DNA of 64,000 nucleotides. Source: Brachionus manjavacas (Eukaryota; Rotifera; Eurotatoria; Ploima; Brachionidae). Of the stretch, positions 23,564 to 34,753 are shown piece after piece. Under the pieces are notes generated by a model that was not told where the DNA came from, searched no databases, and saw nothing but the letters and a program-made list of their open reading frames with translations. Position 1 is the stretch's first letter. The number at the start of each line of letters is the position of its first letter. The stretch lies in assembly GCA_019054805.1 (NCBI GenBank), contig JAHQIY010000002.1, positions 6,820,001-6,884,000 of the forward strand, given 5' to 3'. Position numbers and translations under genes: made by a program.

Positions 23564-25440
23564 TTATTTTTTGTATTTTACATATTTAAGAAAATTATAG
23601 ATGTTATCTATGTCAAATTTTGGAAAAATTTTAATAAACTCAATAAAGTGTAGATTTACATTATTAATTTTTCTTTGTCTAAATAGAGAAAAATTTAAAT
23701 CTAGATCATTCAGTGTAAAAGAGTTGATAAATTTAGAAAAAAAGAAAGAAAATGTTAATTCACCAAAAGAATTAAATCCTAAACTTCTTGGTGTAAAAAA
23801 TTTATTGCTGTTTCTTAAATTATATGGTTTGTTAAAAGATTCATTTGTAATTAGTTGAGTTTTAAGTGGAAGAGGCGATTCTGGGTTCTTTAAAATCTTA
23901 TAAGAAAAACAGCAAAGCTTAATGATCAGCCTATGTTGAAAACCGTATAGACCTAGAATTTCAAGATTATTATTAACTGTATTGAAATCATTAGAATAAT
24001 TAACTTGGGCTTTGAAGTGAATCAATTTAAAAAGTGAAATATAATATGAGTTGGATAGAGATTGAATAGCTGGTTTGGGAAAATAGATGGCAAGTGATAA
24101 ACAATAATCAAAGTGTGGCAAGATGAACGTTTTAAAGAATTGTATTTTGACTGGCTTTGAAAGAAAGAATAATTGCTTTATTGAATTTAGCTTTTTATTA
24201 ATAGTAGCTTTTAGATTGCTAACGTGACTATTAAAATTTAATTTATTATCTATTATAATACCTAAAAGCTTGAATTGAGGTACAACCTCAATTTTAAATG
24301 ATTTAAAAGAAAATGATGCTGGTACTTCTAGGTTTTTTTTGTTATGGATAATCATTATTTTAGTTTTATCCCAGTTAATATCAAGACGATTTAATGAGCA
24401 CCATTTGTACAGTAGTTCTAAACAATTTTTGAAGTTTTCTGTTAAATCCTTTAGATTTGAACTGCAGAAAATGATAGTGGTATCATCAGCAAATATCTTA
24501 CAGTTAATGTTATGATTTTTAAGAAAAAAAGCTAGGTCATTTATGAAAATTAAGAAAAAGAGAGGACCTAACACACTTCCCTGTGGAACTCCAAGGTCTA
24601 TTTTAGAGAATTTAGAAAGGGTGCCACCGAAAGAAACCGCTTGTTTTCTTCCAAAGAAATAATTTTTGATAAGATCAAGAGCGTTTTCATTAAGCCCAAT
24701 TCTCTTTAATTTGCAAAGTAAGAGATTTGGATCTACTAAGTCGAAAGCCTTGCGGAAGTCAATAAACAAGAGAAGTGTAATAAATTTTTTATTGCGTGCT
24801 GCGTTAATTTCTGAAATAAGTTCATGTAAGGCTGTTTCACAAGAGTGATCTTCGCGGAATCCATACTGGCATGGAAATAGAATTTTATTTGTGGTCAAGT
24901 AAAGAGATAATTGTGATGCTATTATCTTTTCAAAAATTTTTGATATTACAGGTAGAACAGAAATTCCTCTGTAGTTGTTAATGATTTCGATTGGACCTTT
25001 ATTTTTATAGATAGCTGTAACAATTGCGCATTTCCACTCATCAGGGACTCTGCAATAAGTGATACAATCATTGATAAGGTCAGTTAATACTGGACCATGA
25101 ATTACTGCTGAATCTTTAAAGATTTTGACTGAAATATCTGAGATACCAGGACCATTGTTAGGATCCAAATTACTTATTATTTTTACAACAGACTCGACCG
25201 ATATTAACTGAAAATCAAAAGTTTTTTCTTTTAATTTACTAAAGGGACACATGTAAGATAGTTCATTAAAGGTTTCATTTATGGAAGCTATACAGGTCTT
25301 TGTATCAAATACTGAATCTGATTTTGTATCGGTGAAAAAATTATTCAAAAGCTTGCTAATTTCTGAGGCCTCAGAAGCGGAGCTCTTACCGTTGATAATG
25401 AAATTAGGAATGGTACTGTTTTGTTTGTCAGACTTTAATT
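23564..25440 (-). pseudogene. LINE reverse transcriptase region of ORF2
   Basis: A 594-codon open stretch (25348-23564); the same frame is open back to about 25440. It has the fingers/palm motifs YRGISVLPVISKIFE, FRKAFDLVDPNLL, GVPQGSVLGPLFFLIFINDL and the catalytic FADDTTI, followed by a thumb and connection region. It copies element RNA at a nicked target. It is one frame off from the endonuclease block, with the shift lying close to 25440. No RNase H or zinc-knuckle domain is visible at the C-terminus. The RT itself looks intact. Confidence 0.9.
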
Positions 25441-26652
25441 TTATTGTTGATCTATAGAATTCATAAAATTTTTTGAATTTTGAAAATCATTTAGTTTTTT
25501 ATCCTTAAAATATAGAATTAATTTTTGTTCGGTCATAGTTTTTATTTGTTTTTTTGTTTCTACATATGAAAAATAAAAAGAGCGATCTTGTGTGTTTTTC
25601 CACGACTTATAAAAACCATCCCGTATTTTAGAAAGAGTATTAATTTCTTTGTCTGACCATGGGCTTAAAGAATTTTTATTATCAATTTTAACTTTTTTAT
25701 TTGGTGCAATTGAATCTATTATACTTAAAATCGAGTTTTTTAGGGAGTTCCATCTATCATTTGGTTGATCAGATGTAGATAAAGAAAGAAAAGATCGAGA
25801 TTTGAAGTCATGGTGAGATATTTTCTCTGCGATTTTAGATAGATTATTCTCAGATAAATTTCTAACAGATTTATAAAAGGAGGTACTTTTAATTGAGGAA
25901 ATATCTAGTGTAATTACTAACATTCTATGATCGCTTATAGAGTTATCAATGGATGAAGTCGATTTTATTAGATTTTGGTTATGCAAAACGAGATCTATTT
26001 GAGTAGCACTTGTTATGAATTTATTTTCTTTCTGGAAAAATTTGGTTGTGACTCTAGTTGGACCTAAGACGAAATTTTTTAGTCCATAACTTGAAAGGAA
26101 ACATTTTAAGATTTCATTTTTTCTTAAAGAATCTATATTAAAATCTCCAATAAGAAAAAGGGGATCTTCGATGTTTATGGTTAAGAGGAAATTTCCAACT
26201 TTATCAAGATAATCACTATCATTAATATATCTGTTAGGGGCCTTATAACATGAGAGAAAATTAAAGCATATTTTTTTAAAATAAATTTGGAAATAAATAC
26301 TTTCAATTGATGCTAAAATTTTTGTTTTCCTTATAGTGTATTCGCATCGAATATAGACATGAACACCTCCGCCTTCTTCATTTTCTCTATCGAAACGTAT
26401 AATATTGTAGAAGGAATGTTTAAGAGAGGATAAAGGATGGATGAAATCATTAAGAAATGTCTCATTTAGCATCACTATATCAAAAATTTTTGAGTTAAGG
26501 ACTGAGAATATTTGGTCTTTTTTATTAAAAAATCTGTTAACATTGAAATGGAGAATAGAAAAATTACTTGACGCTTTAGTTACTTCTATAAGATCTTTAA
26601 CAAAGTCGGAACTAATAAATTCTGAAGATTGGTTTAATTTATCTCTATCTAG
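25441..26652 (-). pseudogene. LINE AP-type endonuclease region of ORF2
   Basis: The frame runs from just after an in-frame TGA (26655-26653) to a stop at 25441. It has the usual order of endonuclease motifs: NFSILHFNVNRFFNKKDQI, IVMLNETFLND (catalytic Glu), FLIGDFNID and SDHRMLVITLD (catalytic Asp/His). A helical linker rich in Lys and Ser, including SPWSDKEINTLSKIRDGFYKSWK, leads to the RT. It nicks target DNA for target-primed reverse transcription. All catalytic residues I can check are kept. Confidence 0.85.
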
Positions 26653-26655
26653 TCA

Positions 26656-27250
26656 TGAAGAACAAGAGCTAGAAAATAAATTATCAATTCCTTTTATAGA
26701 GAGAAGATTTTTTGAGAAAATTTCATTAAAAATAAGCTTACGAAAAGCGGCTACTTGATCCTGTTTAAAGGTCAATTGGGCATTAACGATAAAATATCGA
26801 AAAAAAGACAAATGAAAATACCGCAGTCATAGAGGTTTGTCTGAATTGGAAAAGAAACATTTGAGTAACACCAGTTATCTATGGTCAGGTTAAGATCCTT
26901 AAGTATTAATGATAAAAATCTGTTTACTTCCTGATAATAAATGTTGCTGTTTGTACCTAGAGAGTCATATAAGATTATTGTTGATTTTGAGAAATCCAGA
27001 ATTATTAGTCGCCAGTGATTCATAAAACAGGTAGGAATTATAAAAAATTTATAATTACTTACTTTATTGAGCTTTAATCTGCATTTTCCATTATTGACAT
27101 ATAAAGAGAAAAGAGATGCAGAAAATGAAAAAACTTTTATCCGAAGAAAAAAAAGAAATAATAAGGTTAAAATAAAAATCTATTATGTTGTCATTTACCC
27201 ATTTTGAGTTGTTAAGCGTTGATAAATCATGGAACGTTAAATTTGTGTTG
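26656..27250 (-). pseudogene. Ulp1/SENP-like cysteine protease domain in LINE ORF2
   Basis: The domain begins with WVNDNIIDFYFNLI (about 27200), the Ulp1 substrate-groove start. After a one-base frame change in an A/T run near 27130 it continues with FFIIPTCF, NHWRLIILDF (catalytic His), IILYDSLG (catalytic Asp) and QTNLYDCGIFIC (oxyanion Gln and catalytic Cys). A second frame change near 26780 leads into LTFKQDQVAAFRKLIFNEIF, the usual Ulp1 C-terminal helix. The catalytic set His-Asp-Gln-Cys is complete. The C48 family cleaves SUMO or related ubiquitin-like tails. In this setting it may cut the element's own polyprotein or counter host SUMO silencing; both are speculation. Confidence 0.8.
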
Positions 27251-28143
27251 AATCCTGATACTGCTAAGTTATAGTCATCTTCCCAATTTGTTTTTGGTTC
27301 CAAAATTGCATTTTGATCTATCGTACAACCAGCGTACACATTCCGGGCTCCTGCGATTGTGTGCTGAGATATTTTGGTGTGGCTCAGGTTGATTTCCGAT
27401 TCTGATGCACAAGTTGTTATTGAATCTGTTGATGAGTACTGAGAGTCTACAACTATAGTGGTTGCTCCGGGTCGACTAGATACAGCTGAGTCTGTCAAGG
27501 CCTTGTTGACTGCTTCCTTGGTTTCTCCTGTTCTACTGGAGTCCGCTATGTCTGACAAAGATTTGTCGACAGCCATTCCAGAGAATCTGGAGTAGGCTGA
27601 TTCAGTCGAACCCTTGTTGACTGCGGTTGTAATGTGGTTGTTTTGATAAACTGGTTCGGTCCGGTATAGTTGTATCAGATCGTTAGTCTTACTGGTCTTT
27701 GAGTCTGTTTTTGCAGTCGGGTTCTGGTTGACTGTAGTTTCGGTCTCTCTGGGAAGACCGGTGCCGGTTGATTTGGTCAAAGCCTTGTTTAATGTGACTT
27801 TGGTTGCTCCGAGGCTGTTATGATCAGCTGATATGGAATTTTTCTGGTTGATTGTAGCTCCGTCCGCTTTAGGACTACTCAAGTCAGCTGATTTGGTTAG
27901 GACTTTGCTGACTGATGCTTTGAATATTCCGTGATGACTCGAGACAGCTGAATTGGACAAAGAATCATTGTTTACAGATGTTGATTGAATTAGCCTTGTT
28001 TGATTAGGTTGTGGTGGATTAGTGAAGGTTTTGAATGGTTTTGAGTATTGTTGCTGTGTAGTTCTAAAATTTTGATTAAAGATGGAGAAATCTGAGTTTT
28101 GAGGAATTGTGGATTTAAGTTGAATGGAGTTGTTGCTTAGTTG
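27251..28143 (-). pseudogene. N-terminal low-complexity repeat block of LINE ORF2
   Basis: The frame is open from the codon right after the ORF1 stop, with no ATG for about 189 codons. First comes a Gln/Asn/Ser-rich stretch. Then come about seven degenerate copies of a roughly 20-residue unit with pattern S-A-x-S-S-x-x-G-x(4)-V-N-K-A-L-T-K; clear copies start SAVSSHHG, SADLSSPK, SADHNSLG, STGTGLPR, ADSSRTGE and SAVSSRPG. It is Ser/Thr-rich and probably disordered. The missing start codon and shared frame suggest expression as a fusion with ORF1. Confidence 0.65.
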
Positions 28144-28146
28144 CTA
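28138..28146 (-). promoter_or_regulatory. Candidate stop-codon readthrough site between ORF1 and ORF2
   Basis: The ORF1 stop and next two codons read TAG CAA CTA. This fits UAG-CAR-YYA, the context known from tobamovirus-type translational readthrough. ORF2 continues in the same frame for 61 codons before even a TTG, and about 189 before an ATG. A point mutation making a chance stop is the alternative. Confidence 0.5.
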
Positions 28147-28976
28147 ATCTCGGTCTTCTGGGTGCAACACCCACACAAGTGTTTCATTTCTAATTCCCCA
28201 GAACCATCTTTTGCTGTTTTCGTCTTTCTTGTATCTGAGTGTTTTTCCATTGCCATCAGTTTCAATGTGGGGTAAGGCGTTGTTTCGCTCTTTCTTTTTG
28301 TCCCTGAGAGCCTTGTCAAGTTTGCGTTCGGCTAGGGTTTTATCTTTGTTTAGAAAAATACCTTTGAATTGTGTGGATTTGTACAGTTCTCGTGATCGAG
28401 ATAAAGCCTTGTTTCTGCTTTCCGAGTCTTGCAATTCTACCACCAATATCGAATTTTTAACTGGATTGGTTTCCTGGGTAGTTCTTGGTTTGATTCTGTT
28501 GATGCGTATACATTTTTCTTCAGCAATGCCGACTTTGTCTAAGATTTGGTGTACCTTTTCTTTGTCATGTTTTTTCTTTTCGTTTGATATTTCACTGATA
28601 CATTCATCTAATCCACAAATAATGAGATTATTCTCAATTTTATTTCTTGTTTTGAATTCTTTTGCTACTTTTGATATAATTACGAGATCAGATTCATTGT
28701 TCTGGTTGCTATTATCGACCAAACTTGCTAGTGTGCATACTGGAATTGTGTGGGCTGTTTGTTGAGGACCTTTTTCAAGTTCAGAAATTTTTTAAGTTGT
28801 TCATTAATCGTCAGTTCTAAACTTTGATTTTTTGATTCGAGGGTGCTGACTCGAGCTTGAAGAGATCTAAAGGCTGAAACCAAATCAACAAGGTACTCGC
28901 TTATCTTACCAGGTCCCACTCCGAAATTGCCCTGACCAAGTCCAGGCCATTCTTTGAGGAGTTCGTTACTATTCAT
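28144..28976 (-). pseudogene. LINE ORF1 (coiled coil plus RRM-like domain)
   Basis: Starts at ATG 28976 with MNSNELLKEWPGLGQGNFGVG, followed by a leucine-heptad coiled coil (FRSLQARVSTLESKNQSLEL). A one-base frame change in an A/T homopolymer near 28787 moves into the 28722-28144 frame. That frame has NNLIICGLDECISE, an RRM-like first strand as in ORF1 proteins of L1 and CR1 relatives, then basic sequence. It ends at TAG 28146-28144. ORF1 proteins bind element RNA. Its opening resembles that of the second LINE's ORF1 (NFLLETNWPTFGQG), so the two families share this ORF1 type. Confidence 0.75.
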
Positions 28977-29041
28977 TGAAGTTTTTTAAAAATTTCTTTT
29001 TTTCAATTTTCAAATTTTCAAATTTTTGATCAAAAAAATTT

Positions 29042-30916
29042 TTGCGCAAGTGGGTGAAAAATCTTTGGTTGCAACTAATTGCATTAGTTTCCAATGAGTG
29101 TTTATGGTCACATTTAATCAAATCCTCGGCTTTGTAGATAGTAACATACTTTATTATGTTTGCTCTTTATTATGACCCAGTTTAACCATGGTAGCAGTTC
29201 CTTCACTTAGGATTAAATTTCTCTACGTGCCATTTAAAAATCACTTGAAATTAATGATTAAATATTGTCTGTTAAAATATCAGGTTAGATCAAGTAGGTA
29301 GATTGTTGTACCTACGAGAATTAAAATGATTAATTTACTCATTGGGATTTGAGTAAATTTAATCATATATTTGTTGCTTGTTTCGACACTCTATAAAGAT
29401 TACCCTTTTTTGTAATTAATTTGGCGAACCCATGGGTCACAAAGCCCATAAATTAATTCCGAAGAAACGGAAAATTTTAGCAAATATTTACTTTGTAAAT
29501 AAATATTTTTTTAATAAAGCAATCTAATTAAAATAGAATACAACATCGCCCCCAGATTTCATTATTTTTAAATCTCTTTTTAGGCATTTATTGTCTGAGC
29601 TATACTTAATAAATTGTCACAATTTAGGTTCCAAATTGTTCCATTCATTAGTCATATTGGGTCTGGACTCGAGCATAATTTAGGCTTCAAATCTATCATG
29701 ATTAATTTTACCTAAAAAAAATAGTATTTAAAAAAATTAATTATAAGGATTAATTAAAATACCAAATATCCTAAAGCCAAAAAGTATATTTTGCAACAAA
29801 AAAATATCTTAAAAATACTGGTCTCAAATTTGTTCATGTCTTGAGAAAAAATTGTTTTTGGGGTAAAAAAATCAGACAATTTTAGAAGAACCAGTTTAGG
29901 AAAAAAAGCTTTCACAATCTTTGTTTTTAAAGGTAACATGGGTTAATTTTTTTTTTAAATAAGAGTTTAAAAAATAGCTAAATAATTAATGTTTTTTGGT
30001 TTTTTTACCTTGGTTTTGAGCCGTCTAATAATGACACGGTCGAGTTCTGAAATTTTGACTGAGCTTTTAAATTTTTGAAAAGCTTTGCATATTTTAGATG
30101 AAAGCTTAACTTTATAATCCTGAACTTAATCTTAAAACTTTATCCATATTTAACAAAAATAGATAATCTTTTTGCTGAAGATGTTTTATTATAATTCACA
30201 AAACCAACTTGTTGATACACACCGAACATAAAAAACTTTAAGCAAATAAACCAAAAAGTTTAATATGAGGATTTAAGTGTAATTTTCTAGGTCTCATTAA
30301 AGGCTTCTATTTGAATATTAATACAAAATAATCTTGAATTTCGACTAACTATTTGAATGCCAACTTTTCATTATTAGCTAAGTATTTTTTTTCTTTTTTT
30401 TTGTCACTTTATTGCATAATTAATATGAATTTTTTCATACAATGCTCATCGCTTCATTAAAGAAAAAAAATATTTTTTCAAGAGCTTTTTCAATCGAAAT
30501 CCATCAGGAATAATCAAAACTTGATTAGACCCCGCTACTTAGGAAAAAACCTAATTATTTCATACGATTTTGAGTAGTATTGTTTTAATATCATATTGAG
30601 ATGCTTATAGAGTAATTTGAATTTAGATAAAGAGTTTTTAGCAGTTTATTGTATTAAGGCGTTTCCAGGACGATTAAAATTTAACAAAATTATTTTTTTG
30701 GAATTTTGGTCACTCGTTCATATCCAAAAGGATGATGAATTTTTTCATTTTTAAAATTGTAAAAATATTAGCATAAATTTTCAAAGACAATAGTTATTTT
30801 TAAATAATTTTAAACCTTATTCACAAATGAATGTAATTTTCAGAAAAATCTTAAATTTTAGTTTTTTTAAATTTTTAATACCCTTTTAAAAATCATTGTG
30901 TCTTTGAAGGAATATA
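29042..30916. repeat. Large direct repeat, right copy
   Basis: Same orientation and length as 21482-23356, on the 5' side of the LINE. Both outer flanks are unrelated single-copy sequence. The near-identity dates the duplication as recent and ties it to the LINE insertion. Confidence 0.95.
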
Positions 30917-32382
30917 AAAGACATTTTAAAATTTAAAATTTTCCCTTACAAAATTTTTTTTTATTGTAATTGTCTTGCAGAACATAATTACTCGATTGAA
31001 CTTTTCAATTTAATTAAATATTGAATTTTATTTAAATTATTTTATTTTTTCCAAAATTAAAATTATTTATTTTAAAAAAAACTAAAAATTATAACTTGAC
31101 CCCGCATTAAAAAGTGAAAATTAAAAATTAAATCAAAATGCGCGATTAAAAATTTTTTTTTAAATTAAGTTTTTATATATGAATATAAATAGATAAAAAA
31201 AATACTAATTGCAATATATTTTCAAATCAAAAAATTTTACTTTTGTCATTCTGATTATTTTTTAAATAGCGATAAAGCCCATATAAAGTTTATCAACCGA
31301 AAATCACCAGGGTTTTCATTGCGCATAGATTGTCTGTCTCAAATTTTTATCAATGCGAGTATTTTGAAAAGACTTGATAGTGGGATTATATTTTTTTCAC
31401 ATTTAAAAAAATAAATAAAAATCACACATTAAAAGCGTGGCAATTTCAAACTACATTGATGACATAGATGAGAGTAATGAAAATGAAGGATTTGATACGA
31501 ATGACAACTCTTAAAGTGCCAAATAAATATCTTTGATTTCGAATATTTCGTCTTCACAGTCCTCAACACCATCACTAATAATATCGTTATCAGAAAGCCA
31601 TTACACAACACAAATTTTTTTTTTCCACTAGCACATACATTGCGAACAGAATCAGCATCAAGTTCATTTTTTTTATCAGGTACCCTGTCATCGATTGGTT
31701 TACGGTATCTTCTTCAATTTTTTCTATTGTTTATTTTTATCTTTTTGAAATGCTTTTTAAAATTTTTCAAAAAAAATCTAATTGAAATTAATAAGTTACC
31801 AAATGAAGACCATTATGAAAAAATTTAGAAAGCCTATTTCAAAAATAATATATTCATTTGAAAACTATAAAAAAATCGTCATCAGACTAATGAAAATTTT
31901 ACGAAATGCATTAATTGAATTTTGCTTGACTAAAATTAGAAAAAAAAAATTTACTTTACACTTTTAAAATACAAATTTTATTAAATCAACCACAAAAGAG
32001 TGCTTAGACTAGCTTCGAGCATTCTGGTTTTTTTAAATCACTAAAACAGAACAGGGTACTTGAGTGAATTCTAATTTTTATTTTATTGAATAAACATCTA
32101 ATTCTAATTCTAATTCTGACAGTTGAATTTTTGTTTGAATATTTTATTAAAAATTTTAGATTATTTGCTAGTAAATTAAGAACTTTAAAAAATTTTGTTT
32201 AATTGGAACTGAAATGATCAATTTAAGTTTATTGATAAATATAATTAAAAAATTTTCATTTGCCTGTAAATATAACTAGCATTTAAAATTTAAAGTAAAC
32301 AATTTAATTAAAGATATTAATTTTTAATTCTTTAATAATCATAAAATATAAAAATATATACGTAAATTTAATAAGTCAAATG
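30917..32382. other. Intergenic spacer
   Basis: A+T-rich. Around 31430-31690 there is a less A+T-biased stretch with short acidic frames (NYIDDIDESNENEGFD on plus, SDNDIISDGVEDCEDE on minus). It looks like a decayed coding fragment, perhaps of a transposase; I cannot assign it. Confidence 0.35.
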
Positions 32383-33316
32383 TTATTTATTTTCAGTAGA
32401 TCTTAGGAATGCAAATGCACTTTTGTTGCATCTATTTGCATAGTGGCCTTTTTCACCGCATTTAAAGCAGGTGACTTCATGTGGAGCGAGTGGCTGCGTT
32501 CTCTCGAGCGTTATTTCTTGATTCATTTGTAGTGCCTTAGACTTGAAACATGATGAGGCTTTGTGGCCCTTTTCACCGCAGAAATCACAAATATAAATTT
32601 GTTTCTTTTGCATGGTAGACAGATCCACTACAGGTAACTCGAACTTTGGACTAAAATTTTTGGTTTAATTTTTATCCAGTTTATTCAAACTAATAGTCGA
32701 CACTTACTGCTTATATTTGCAATTTGGACCCTCTGGACAAAAGCCGTACAAATAGTTTTGACAAATAACTTTTTTGACATGTCTATTTTTACAATTAGGA
32801 CCATGTCGACAAAAGCCACGATCATACCATGGACAATCTTTTATTTTCGCTTGTTTGTCCAAATGCAAAAATTCGCATTCTTTATTTCCGCATTGACTAT
32901 ATCTTGAATAAAAGAAGCATTCGGGCATCTTGCTCATGTCGTATTCGTGTAAAAATTCGCATTCGTCACCTTTTTTACACAAGCCTCTCAGCCAATGCTT
33001 ACAAACAACAGACTTGTCATCTTTAAAATATTGAGTCAAAATTAGAATTTTTTTTTTATTTTTCTAGTAAAATATTACCTTTAACATGTCTGAAAGGACA
33101 TAAAGAGCCTCGTTCACATTTAGATTTGACAAAAAGTTCACATACTGGAAACGCGGACTCTTTGATTAAACATTTAAAATTTGTTTTTTTTATTTAGTTA
33201 AGATTTTTATTACTATCCATGCCACTAAATGGTAAAAGAACAGCATAGTTCTGTTTTTCCAATGCTTCTTCAATATCGAATTTGATATTGTCCACGGGAG
33301 CAAGTAATTTCATCAT
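32383..33316 (-). CDS. CPSF4: CPSF4, 30-kDa cleavage and polyadenylation specificity factor
   Basis: Four exons, 33316-33214, 33159-33079, 33020-32708 and 32650-32383, give 254 residues. After the N-terminal [13 protein letters not shown] and LPFSGMDKS come five CCCH zinc fingers: [76 protein letters not shown], and a fifth whose last His codon is split by an intron. Two CCHC knuckles follow ([14 protein letters not shown] and [14 protein letters not shown]). The human protein has one knuckle and the fly protein two. It recognises the AAUAAA signal within CPSF during mRNA 3'-end formation. The phase-consistent joins and finger spacing make the model solid. Confidence 0.92.
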
Positions 33317-34753
33317 TTTGCCTCAGATGATCTTTGTTCAAGAAATTCTTGTTTCTTCCAAGATTATTTAATTCAAAATTTTTAAAAAAAATTTATTCCA
33401 TTTTGAAATTTTAGTTTTTCAATTTATTTACTATTTTTGATGACGACATCATTAGTGTCTTATTTTTTTGTAACAAAATAAGAATATTTTATAAAATAAG
33501 AGTAAAACTGAATGTTGATTTTAATTTTGAATTTCAGAAGAGCTGGATTTTTTTTTAATTTTTAATGAAAATGGTGTAAAGTAATAATCGGAAGGCTTTT
33601 GGTCTAATATAAAAAAATTAATCCTTAAAATTTTTTTTGAAAATAAAGTTTTGATGAAGTTTTTGATTATAAATAGTTTTACAAAAGAAAATAATGATTT
33701 TCAATAGATCGATTCTTGAGATTATTCAGTTAATTTTGTTGATAAAATTATCAATTTTCAAAATTAAGTTTTAAATAATTTCAAAAAGAATTTTAAATTT
33801 AAATTTGTACACGAAAGACTAGGATTGTACTGATGAATCTTTGAATCCTTGGATCTCTTGTACGAATTTTCAAACAGTTCTTTTTTAAGTTCAAAATGAT
33901 TAAAAACCTTTTAGTCCTTTGTGTAAACAAAATTAAATTAATTTTTTTAATTAAAAGAAATTTTATTTAATAACCGGATTACAAATTTTCTCAGTTCTCT
34001 TTCCTATTAATTCTTTAAGCAAAAACTAAAGAATTGTTTCCAAAAGCAAAATTTTAAATGCTATAAAATAGTTATAATTTAATTTTTTTTAATCCATCAT
34101 TAACTGAATTTTTAATTTTTTTCATTTTTTAATCATCTTCAAGACATTTCATTGAACTTAAAAGAATTCAAAATAAAATTTCCAAATTATTCCTAAATTC
34201 ACCCTCTAAAAATATTAGGACTAAACTTTTCTGGCCGTCTGAAATGAGTCATAGTCAATAATTCAAATCAATCAAGTGACTGATTTATCATCTTACGAAA
34301 AGAAAGAATTATGCTAATAAAAGAAGAATTCAAATTATAGTAAATTGAAAAATAAATTATTATTAAAATGAAATTGTTTATTTTTTTAGAATATTTTGAT
34401 AATTTAAAACATGTTAATTATACTGTTTGATATGAATTTATTTTGAATTTAATAATTTATTTTTGATTTTAGATTATTTTTCGAATCAGATCACATATGA
34501 TTCCTTTGATTCAAGTTTAAAATATTGACTTCATTCTACAAGTGTTTGTTAGAAAATTTTTTCTTAGGAAATTATTTTTATTCAAAGAACTAAGAATAAA
34601 ATCAATGTAAATTAACATGGTTTCAAATTTACTAATCTTATCTTAGAACTAAATTTAAAATTAGTTTTTAAAAATTCAACTAAAAATAAAGTGTAATCAT
34701 TTATAATAAAAAAAATCTTTTAAAATTTTAAATAAAAAATGTTTATTGATGAA
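33317..34753. other. Intergenic spacer
   Basis: About 1.4 kb of A+T-rich sequence between the CPSF4 start and the ninjurin stop. Nothing supportable seen. Confidence 0.4.

Larger units (their letters stand above)
23357..29041 (-). mobile_element. Non-LTR retrotransposon with Ulp1-like protease, AP endonuclease and RT
   Basis: About 5.69 kb on the minus strand, bounded exactly by the two 1,875-bp direct repeats. In order from 29041 down it has a leader of about 65 nt, ORF1 (coiled coil plus RRM-like part), an in-frame TAG, an approximately 20-residue repeat block, a Ulp1 protease, AP endonuclease, reverse transcriptase and a 3' UTR of about 200 nt. The 3' UTR holds A-rich and GA-rich runs and ends near ATTGTAAATTG. 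RT motifs suggest the Jockey/CR1 group, but the exact clade is not determined. Four single-base frame changes, all near short homopolymers where I could place them, and one in-frame TGA interrupt the reading frames. Either the copy is slightly decayed or the consensus has homopolymer errors. Confidence 0.85.

Noticed and set aside
27961..28146. Calling ORF1 and ORF2 of the first LINE a single uninterrupted ORF
   Set aside because: The TAG is real in the sequence given; readthrough is a hypothesis, so the parts are annotated separately.
21482..30916. LTR retrotransposon
   Set aside because: The direct repeats look like LTRs, but the interior has no gag, integrase or RNase H and instead has AP endonuclease and LINE-type RT.
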